Assembly (NCBI RefSeq): GCF_000463075.2
Contig: NZ_AVAQ01000015.1
Coordinates: 1-48,612, forward strand
From: Lactiplantibacillus plantarum EGD-AQ4
GTDB taxonomy: Bacteria; Bacillota; Bacilli; Lactobacillales; Lactobacillaceae
Reading direction: 5' to 3'
DNA: 48,612 nucleotides
The notes under the pieces are model-generated. The model did not search any database, was not told the DNA's origin, and worked only from the letters and a program-made list of their open reading frames with translations. The position numbers and the translations under genes are program-made. Within the stretch, counting starts at the first letter, position 1. Each line of letters opens with the position of its first letter. Shown piece after piece: positions 42,890 through 48,612 of the stretch.

Positions 42890-43076
42890 TTATCCACAGG
42901 ACGTATTTTCAGTGTGCATAACCGTTGCAAATACTGATAACTCAAGGTTAGTTTTAAACTCATTTTTGTGGATAACTGGTAATTTCACCTAAAACCGTTG
43001 ATTTTTCGACAAGCTGTGGATTAGCAATCACCACCCTGTGAATTCTCTTAACTTTAACTTGTCCACTTGTGGAAAA
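42890..43076. other. oriC: oriC part 1: DnaA-box cluster upstream of dnaA
   Basis: DnaA boxes of the TTWTNCACA type are TTATCCACA at 42890-42898 (+), TTATGCACA at 42913-42921 (-), TTATCCACA at 42967-42975 (-), TAATCCACA at 43015-43023 (-) and TTTTCCACA at 43068-43076 (-). They lie in an AT-rich gap of about 500 nt between rpmH and dnaA, as in other Firmicutes with a bipartite origin. The cluster probably also serves dnaA autoregulation. Confidence 0.9.
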
Positions 43077-43089
43077 CTCGATATGTTCA

Positions 43090-43098
43090 TGCTAAAAT
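43090..43098 (+). promoter_or_regulatory. dnaA extended -10 promoter
   Basis: TGCTAAAAT about 34 nt before the GTG start. The -35 overlaps the last DnaA box (43068), so DnaA binding would block it. Confidence 0.55.
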
Positions 43099-43131
43099 AG
43101 AATTACGTTTTTTAAGAAAAGGGGTATCCAC

Positions 43132-44499
43132 GTGCTGGAACGTAATGACTTATGGAATCTCATTAAGTTCTCTATGGAACAAGATCTATCCAAGATCACG
43201 TTTCAAACGTTTGTCGAACCGGCAAAACCGCTCCAACTCGATAAGGCCCAGATGACGATCGAAGTCCCAACACAACTTCATCGTGATTACTGGGAGAAAA
43301 ACTTGGCCGCAAAGTTCACAGACATTGCGATGCAAGCGACTAACGAGCAGATCCGGCCGGTGATGATAACGGAAGAAGAACGTCAGCAGCTTACGCGTGA
43401 TAACGACGCGCAGGCGACTACCGGTAACGTTGCGGGACAACAACCAACAACCGCAACTACCCCCACATTTATGCGGGAAACGAAACTCAACCCGAAATAT
43501 ACATTTGATACTTTCGTCATCGGCAAGGGGAACCAAATGGCCCATGCCGCGGCGTTAGTTGTGTCGGAAGAACCCGGGACAATGTATAATCCGTTGTTTT
43601 TCTACGGGGGCGTTGGTCTGGGCAAAACCCACCTAATGCACGCTATCGGTAACAAATTGTTAGAAACCGATCCGTCTAGTAACATCAAATACGTCACTAG
43701 CGAATCCTTCACCAATGAATTGATCAATGCCATCCAAACGAAAAAACAGGAAGCGTTTCGGGAAGAATACCGCAACGTCGACCTGTTATTAGTCGATGAT
43801 ATTCAATTCTTTGCCAATAAGGAAGCAACGCAAGAAGAGTTCTTCCATACATTTAATGCATTATATGAAGATGATAAGCAAATCGTACTGACTTCAGACC
43901 GGTTGCCGAATGAAATTCCGCAATTGCAAGATCGGTTAGTTTCGCGGTTCAAATGGGGCTTATCCGTTGATATTACCCCACCAGATCTCGAAACACGAAT
44001 CGCCATTTTGCGGAACAAAGCGGATTTAGAAGGCATTGAAATTCCCGACGATACCCTTAGTTACATCGCGGGGCAAATCGATTCCAATGTCCGTGAACTA
44101 GAAGGGGCTCTGGCCCGCGTTCAAGCTTATTCGCGCCTCAACAATTCACCAATTACCACTAGTTTAGTGGCCGATGCGTTGAAGAGTTTGCACCTTAGCA
44201 GTAAACTATCAGAGGTCTCCATTCCCGTCATTCAGGAAAAGGTCGCCAAATATTTCCACGTTTCAATGGCTGACCTTAAAGGGAAGAAACGCAACAAACA
44301 AATCGTGATTCCGCGCCAAATCGCCATGTATCTCTCACGCGAGTTGACTGAAAGTTCACTTCCGCGGATCGGGAACGAATTTGGTGGCAAGGATCATACG
44401 ACCGTCATTCACGCCCATGACAAAATAACGAAGGCGCTCAAAACCGACCCCGAGTTACAAAAAGCCGTGGGTGATTTGACTGGTCAGCTCAAATCGTAG
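43132..44499 (+). CDS. dnaA: Chromosomal replication initiator DnaA
   Basis: 455 residues from a GTG start after AAAGGGG. Domain I spans about 1-80, and a short Gln/Thr-rich domain II about 85-115. Domain III is AAA+ with Walker A GGVGLGKT (159-166) and Walker B LLVDDIQF. Domain IV holds the DNA-binding signature [12 protein letters not shown] (417-428). It binds DnaA boxes and melts oriC. It is flanked on both sides by box clusters; one box begins at the first base after its stop codon. Confidence 0.99.
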   Translation: MLERNDLWNLIKFSMEQDLSKITFQTFVEPAKPLQLDKAQMTIEVPTQLHRDYWEKNLAAKFTDIAMQATNEQIRPVMITEEERQQLTRDNDAQATTGNVAGQQPTTATTPTFMRETKLNPKYTFDTFVIGKGNQMAHAAALVVSEEPGTMYNPLFFYGGVGLGKTHLMHAIGNKLLETDPSSNIKYVTSESFTNELINAIQTKKQEAFREEYRNVDLLLVDDIQFFANKEATQEEFFHTFNALYEDDKQIVLTSDRLPNEIPQLQDRLVSRFKWGLSVDITPPDLETRIAILRNKADLEGIEIPDDTLSYIAGQIDSNVRELEGALARVQAYSRLNNSPITTSLVADALKSLHLSSKLSEVSIPVIQEKVAKYFHVSMADLKGKKRNKQIVIPRQIAMYLSRELTESSLPRIGNEFGGKDHTTVIHAHDKITKALKTDPELQKAVGDLTGQLKS

Positions 44500-44640
44500 T
44501 GTGGATAAAAAAGAATAACTCAAAAAGTTTTCCACAACTTATGCACATGTGGAAAACTCAATAGCCGTTAGCTTTTACTTAGTTTTCCACAGTACCCACT
44601 GCTCTACTATTACTACGAACTTTTATTATTAATTTATATC
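44500..44640. other. oriC: oriC part 2: DnaA boxes, DnaA-trios and AT-rich unwinding region
   Basis: Boxes are TTATCCACA at 44500-44508 (-), TTTTCCACA at 44528-44536 (+), TTATGCACA at 44539-44547 (+), TTTTCCACA at 44548-44556 (-) and TTTTCCACA at 44583-44591 (+). After the last box come a short G/C-containing spacer, then TACTATTACTAC at 44605-44616 (DnaA-trio pattern) and an A/T-only stretch up to about 44640. This is the layout of the basal unwinding system of Bacillus, so melting should begin here. Confidence 0.88.
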
Positions 44641-44674
44641 TAGTGCCCGTCGCTAGAAAGAGGGGATTTAACTT

Positions 44675-45814
44675 ATGAAATTCACGATCAATCGATCAGC
44701 GTTCATCAAAGAATTAAATAATGTCCAACGTGCAATTTCTTCCAAGACGACGATTCCAATTTTGACTGGCTTAAAATTAGACGTTAGTACCGATGCGATT
44801 ACCTTAACCGGTAGTGACGCCGACATTTCAATCGAAACCACGATTCCAGCCAGTGATGACAACAATACGTTAGTCGTTGAAGATGCTGGTTCTATCGTGT
44901 TACCAGCACGGTTCTTTAGTGAAATCGTCAAGAAATTACCAGAAGATACCATGACCGTTAACGTTACGGACGGGTTCCAAACGCAAATCACTTCTGGTGC
45001 CGCTTCCTTTACCATCAATGGTCTGGACCCTGAAAATTATCCGCACTTACCTGAAATTGATACGACGAATACCATTACGTTAGCCGGTGACGTGCTCAAA
45101 GAATTAATCGGCCAGACCGTTATCGCCGTTTCAAATCAAGAAAGTCGACCAATCTTGACCGGGGTTCATTTTATTTTGGCCAATGGTGAATTCCTAGCTG
45201 TCGCAACTGATTCCCACCGGTTAAGTCAACGGCGCATTAAGTTACCAGAAGCCAACAACGCCAACTATGACGTGATTATTCCTGGGAAGAGCCTCACGGA
45301 ATTATCCCGAATGATCGGTGACGATAATCCAGATGTTCAAATGCGTCTATCTGAAAATCAAGTGCTCTTCGTGCTTGGTAACACCGCGTTTTATTCCCGG
45401 TTGCTGGAAGGTAATTATCCAGACACGTCCCGCTTGATTCCTAAAGAATCTAATACGACGGTCGAAATTTCAGCGCCTGCATTATCCGCAGCCATCGAAC
45501 GGGCATCCTTGCTCTCACACGAAAGCCGCAATAACGTGGTTCGTTTCTCCGTTAACCCAACGGACAAAACCATCACGATTTTTGGGAACTCACCAGATGT
45601 CGGTGAAGTAACCGAACAGTTGCAGCCAACCGACTTAGCGGGTGATGAACTTGAAATTTCGTTCAACCCTGATTACATGAAAGAAGCCTTACGCTCATTC
45701 GGCCAAGCGATGATCAAGATCTCATTCACAATGGCATTACGCCCATTCACGCTGGTTCCAACTGAAGAAGGCGAAAACTTCATCCAACTGATTACGCCAG
45801 TTCGGACTTTCTAA
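44675..45814 (+). CDS. dnaN: DNA polymerase III beta clamp
   Basis: 379 residues, standard length, with three repeated clamp domains (about 1-125, 130-250, 255-379). The N-terminus has MKFTINRSAFIKELNNVQRAI and the C-terminus ends LITPVRTF. It forms the sliding ring that tethers polymerase to DNA. The ATG follows AGAGGGG. A strong terminator follows, so it is not co-transcribed with yaaA-recF except by read-through. Confidence 0.98.
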   Translation: MKFTINRSAFIKELNNVQRAISSKTTIPILTGLKLDVSTDAITLTGSDADISIETTIPASDDNNTLVVEDAGSIVLPARFFSEIVKKLPEDTMTVNVTDGFQTQITSGAASFTINGLDPENYPHLPEIDTTNTITLAGDVLKELIGQTVIAVSNQESRPILTGVHFILANGEFLAVATDSHRLSQRRIKLPEANNANYDVIIPGKSLTELSRMIGDDNPDVQMRLSENQVLFVLGNTAFYSRLLEGNYPDTSRLIPKESNTTVEISAPALSAAIERASLLSHESRNNVVRFSVNPTDKTITIFGNSPDVGEVTEQLQPTDLAGDELEISFNPDYMKEALRSFGQAMIKISFTMALRPFTLVPTEEGENFIQLITPVRTF

Positions 45815-45842
45815 TTAGCTGAATAAATATACAATTATGACT

Positions 45843-45882
45843 AAAAGGCGCCCAATCGCATGCAGATTGGGCGCCTTTTTTT
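45843..45882 (+). terminator. dnaN terminator
   Basis: AAAAGGCGCCCAATC (45843-45857) and GATTGGGCGCCTTTT form a 15-bp stem with a 7-nt loop and end in seven T. Confidence 0.93.
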
Positions 45883-46339
45883 GACGCTGTGAAAACTGGT
45901 AAATTGCTGGCACCGCCGCGGATTTGCCGTGATGTAACTTTTGAAGTTCTGAATCATGCATATTCAAAAATAAGTGGTGCTGTTTCCTGATGAAGTGGGT
46001 GCATCCGTTAAGATGACTTTAGTACGGACTGAGGAGACTGACCAATCGATTTTGGACAAGAACTGACCAATCTAAGAATCAATCGTTGCGTTTTCAGCTA
46101 ATTTGTGTGCGAAAAAACAAGATATTTTATGAATATCCGCCATTTTTGCGAATTTCAGCAAATTTACCCCGGGGTTAGTATCCCGATATTTAAATGGCTT
46201 AAATCGGCTTAAAATGGCTCTGAGCGCGGTTATAAATTGAATTTTCATTAAAAAACAAGTATAATATAACCTGTTAGGAGTGTGCGTCACACTTCAGACG
46301 ATCGTTTAATAGCTTGTAATCAGATAGGCAGGTGACATT
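45883..46339. other. Intergenic region before yaaA
   Basis: About 450 nt without a gene. It contains two copies of ACTGACCAATC (near 46038 and 46065), three tandem units TTAAATGGC / TTAAATCGGC / TTAAAATGGC (about 46190-46219) and the yaaA promoter. The size is unusual for the dnaN-yaaA gap. Confidence 0.6.
46237..46265 (+). promoter_or_regulatory. yaaA-recF-gyrB promoter
   Basis: TTGAAT (46237-46242), 17 nt, TATAAT (46260-46265), about 70 nt before the yaaA start codon. Confidence 0.75.
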
Positions 46340-46573
46340 GTGAAACAGCCAATAGATATCAATACCCCATATATGACACTGGGGCAGCTTTTAAAAGAAA
46401 CGGCCATCATTGGGTCAGGTGGTCAAGCCAAGTGGTTTTTAAAAGAAATGACCGTATTAGTGAATGGTGAACCAGATGATCGGCGGGGTCGGAAACTTTA
46501 TCCAGGCGATACGATTGAAGTTGAAGACAACGGGTCATTTTTTATTCGCTCAAGTCAAGAAACGACTGATTAG
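46340..46573 (+). CDS. yaaA: S4-domain RNA-binding protein YaaA
   Basis: 77 residues from a GTG start after AGGCAGGTG. A single S4 domain is visible (YMTLGQLLKETAIIGSGGQAK, VLVNGEPDDRRGRKLYPGDTI). It is the standard small gene between dnaN and recF in Firmicutes. It probably binds structured RNA, possibly in ribosome assembly; the function is not established from sequence. Its stop codon directly abuts the recF ATG. Confidence 0.93.
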   Translation: MKQPIDINTPYMTLGQLLKETAIIGSGGQAKWFLKEMTVLVNGEPDDRRGRKLYPGDTIEVEDNGSFFIRSSQETTD

Positions 46574-47698
46574 ATGTACTTAGAAAATTTAGTCTTGCAT
46601 GATTTTCGTAACTACGCGGATCTGACCATTGATTTTAGTCAGGGTGTCAATGTATTACTCGGTGAGAACGCCCAGGGCAAGACCAACCTGCTAGAGGCCA
46701 TTTACGTGTTAGCGTTAACGCGTAGTCACCGAACTGCTAATGATAAAGAACTGATTCGTTGGCAGGCCACCACGGCGACGTTGCAAGGCCGGTTACATAA
46801 AAGTACCGGTACCGTCCCCTTGGAACTTGAACTTGGGCGACGGGGCAAACGGGCCAAGGTGAACCACCTCGAACAGGCCAAGTTATCCCAGTACGTGGGT
46901 AATTTGAACGTCATCGTGTTTGCGCCCGAAGATTTATCGATCGTCAAAGGAGCGCCTTCAGTTCGGCGGCGCTTTATGGATATGGAATTTGGACAAATGA
47001 GTCCGAAGTATCTCTATAACTTGAGCCAGTACCGCACGATTTTAAAACAACGTAATCAGTATTTACGGCAGTTGAATCGGCAACAAGCCAAGGATAAAGT
47101 CTATCTGGGCGTTTTATCGGACCAGTTAGCGGCATTTGGCGCGGAGATTATTCATAAGCGACTGGAATTATTGCAACAACTCGAACAGTGGGCGCAGGCC
47201 GTTCACAGCGAAATCACGCAGCAGCAAGAACAACTGACCTTTCACTATGTCACACAAGTCCCGGATGCCGATCTGACATCTGTCGACCATATTTATCAAA
47301 CGCTACAAGCTCTCTATGAGCAGCAGCAAGCCAAAGAAATCTTTCAAGGCACGACCCTCTTAGGGCCGCACCGCGACGATTTGCAGTTTGGTGTCAATGG
47401 TAAAAATGTTCAAACGTATGGCTCTCAGGGCCAACAGCGAACGACCGCCTTGTCGGTTAAGCTTGCTGAAATTGATCTGATGAAAGCCGAGACCGGGGAA
47501 TACCCAGTCCTATTATTAGACGATGTCTTATCAGAATTAGATGCTGCACGGCAGACGCATCTGCTGACAGCAATCCAAGATAAAGTGCAGACCTTTTTAA
47601 CCACGCCGAGTCTTGACGGGGTGGCCCGCAAATTAATTAATGCGCCAAAAGTATTTGAAGTTAGTCACGGCACTTTACAAGAGGAGGAACCGCATTGA
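46574..47698 (+). CDS. recF: Recombination/replication repair protein RecF
   Basis: 374 residues. The ABC/SMC-like ATPase has Walker A GENAQGKT (30-37), the signature [13 protein letters not shown] and Walker [13 protein letters not shown]. It loads RecA at single-strand gaps with RecO and RecR. It begins at the base after the yaaA stop codon, so it is translationally coupled, and overlaps gyrB by 4 nt. Confidence 0.97.
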   Translation: MYLENLVLHDFRNYADLTIDFSQGVNVLLGENAQGKTNLLEAIYVLALTRSHRTANDKELIRWQATTATLQGRLHKSTGTVPLELELGRRGKRAKVNHLEQAKLSQYVGNLNVIVFAPEDLSIVKGAPSVRRRFMDMEFGQMSPKYLYNLSQYRTILKQRNQYLRQLNRQQAKDKVYLGVLSDQLAAFGAEIIHKRLELLQQLEQWAQAVHSEITQQQEQLTFHYVTQVPDADLTSVDHIYQTLQALYEQQQAKEIFQGTTLLGPHRDDLQFGVNGKNVQTYGSQGQQRTTALSVKLAEIDLMKAETGEYPVLLLDDVLSELDAARQTHLLTAIQDKVQTFLTTPSLDGVARKLINAPKVFEVSHGTLQEEEPH

Positions 47699-48612
47699 CC
47701 GAAAACGAAAAAGAAACCAAACTTGAACAGGCTCGCGAATACGATGCCAGCCAGATTCAAGTTTTGGAAGGATTAGAAGCTGTCCGGAAACGTCCCGGAA
47801 TGTATATCGGTACCACGAGTAGCCAAGGTCTCCATCATTTGGTCTGGGAAATCGTGGACAACGGGATCGATGAAGCGTTGGCAGGATTTGCGAACGTCAT
47901 TCACGTGACCGTTGAAAAGGATAACAGTATCACGGTAACCGATAATGGGCGGGGGATTCCAGTCGATATTCAAGAAAAGACTGGTAAACCAGCCCTCGAA
48001 ACGGTTTATACGATTCTGCATGCCGGTGGTAAGTTTGGCGGTGGCGGTTATAAAGTCTCCGGTGGTCTGCACGGGGTTGGGGCCTCAGTCGTTAACGCGC
48101 TGTCCTCAAGCCTAGATGTTAAAGTCACACGGAATGGCCATATTTATTACATGGACTTTGAACGTGGAAAAGTGAAGACTCCGATGAAGATTATCGGTGA
48201 CGCACCGGATGACGCACATGGAACAGCCGTTCATTTTGTGCCGGATCCAGATATTTTCCGCGAAACGACGACTTATGATATTAATATTTTAACGACACGA
48301 ATTCGTGAGCTGGCCTTCTTGAACAAGGGCCTCCGTATCACGATTCGTGACAATCGACCAGATGAACCGACTGAAGACGACTTTCTCTATGAAGGTGGGA
48401 TTCGGCACTACGTTGAATACCTCGATAAGAACAAGACGGTCCTGTTCCCGGAACCAATTTACGTGGAAGGGGAACAAAACGGCATCACGGTGGAAGTCGC
48501 ACTCCAATATACGGATGACTACCACAGCAATCTGATGACGTTTACCAACAACATTCATACCTACGAAGGTGGGACCCATGAAGAAGGGTTCAAACGCGCT
48601 TTGACGCGGGTC
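47695..48612 (+). CDS. gyrB: DNA gyrase subunit B (3' partial)
   Basis: The open frame runs to the window end (306 codons). The TTG start at 47695 overlaps the recF stop codon (TTGA), with GAGGAGG upstream. The GHKL ATPase domain is visible: [11 protein letters not shown], the DNGRGIP loop, and [29 protein letters not shown]. The transducer domain begins towards the end. GyrB hydrolyses ATP to drive negative supercoiling with GyrA, which would be expected next. No alternative start with a better site is seen. Confidence 0.98.
   Translation, partial: MTENEKETKLEQAREYDASQIQVLEGLEAVRKRPGMYIGTTSSQGLHHLVWEIVDNGIDEALAGFANVIHVTVEKDNSITVTDNGRGIPVDIQEKTGKPALETVYTILHAGGKFGGGGYKVSGGLHGVGASVVNALSSSLDVKVTRNGHIYYMDFERGKVKTPMKIIGDAPDDAHGTAVHFVPDPDIFRETTTYDINILTTRIRELAFLNKGLRITIRDNRPDEPTEDDFLYEGGIRHYVEYLDKNKTVLFPEPIYVEGEQNGITVEVALQYTDDYHSNLMTFTNNIHTYEGGTHEEGFKRALTRV

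Noticed and set aside
1-48612. Search for tRNA or rRNA genes, transposases, IS ends and phage genes
   Set aside because: I saw no cloverleaf ending in CCA, no rRNA segment and no transposase or integrase motif in any large frame.

Overview
The window is chromosomal DNA from a low-GC Gram-positive lactic acid bacterium of the Lactiplantibacillus plantarum/pentosus group, and it ends at the replication origin. The order jag, (insert), yidC, rnpA, rpmH, oriC, dnaA, dnaN, yaaA, recF, gyrB is the classical Firmicutes origin. The rbsUDK-rbsR, adhE, usp, padR-padA and pepC neighbourhood is what I recall from the right end of L. plantarum chromosomes. A complete xylPQ-xylR-xylAB locus (isoprimeverose and xylose use) lies between rbsR and adhE. 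That arrangement is the one described for L. pentosus, so I favour L. pentosus or a xylose-positive relative. The species call is inference; no database was searched.

Layout. 1-2904: heterodimeric ABC exporter, first subunit cut by the window edge. 3203-5129: a GntR/LacI-type regulator and a PucR-like regulator. 5189-7146 (minus): PTS IIB, IIC and IIA of the lactose/cellobiose family. 7263-8171 (minus): PAP2 phosphatase. 8554-11888 (minus): ribose genes rbsU, rbsD, rbsK and rbsR. 12248-20331 (minus): xylB, xylA, xylR, xylQ, xylP, with XylR boxes and cre sites. 20682-24050 (minus): adhE behind a Rex-type operator, and a UspA protein. 24319-25525: divergent padR and padA, with a perfect parS site directly after padA. 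25773-27231 (minus): a T-box leader, a 36-codon ORF, a cluster of short repeats and a hydratase-family gene. 27309-31562: GNAT, DegV, an XRE protein, pepC and a signal peptidase. 32092-36777 (minus): mnmG, mnmE and jag. 37319-40342 (minus): an amidohydrolase and an OppA lipoprotein behind a second T-box leader. 41184-42624 (minus): yidC, rnpA, rpmH. 42626-48612 (plus): oriC with DnaA boxes on both sides of dnaA, then dnaN, yaaA, recF and gyrB (cut by the window edge).

How the genes work together. The sugar half holds three separately controlled catabolic modules (PTS, ribose, isoprimeverose/xylose). In the xyl module XylP imports isoprimeverose, XylQ releases xylose, XylA and XylB convert it to xylulose-5-phosphate, and XylR plus CcpA act at two promoters. 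AdhE, behind a NADH-sensing operator, disposes of reducing equivalents as ethanol. PadR/PadA detoxify hydroxycinnamic acids from plants. PepC, OppA and the amidohydrolase belong to peptide or amino-acid scavenging, and the T-box ties OppA to tRNA charging. The origin half is housekeeping: tRNA modification (MnmEG), membrane insertion (YidC), RNase P protein, L34 and replication initiation.

The least explained parts are the T-box/short ORF/repeat region at 26577-27231 and the promoter followed by a terminator in front of mnmE. Most start codons below were moved inward from the longest open frame to the codon with a proper Shine-Dalgarno sequence.
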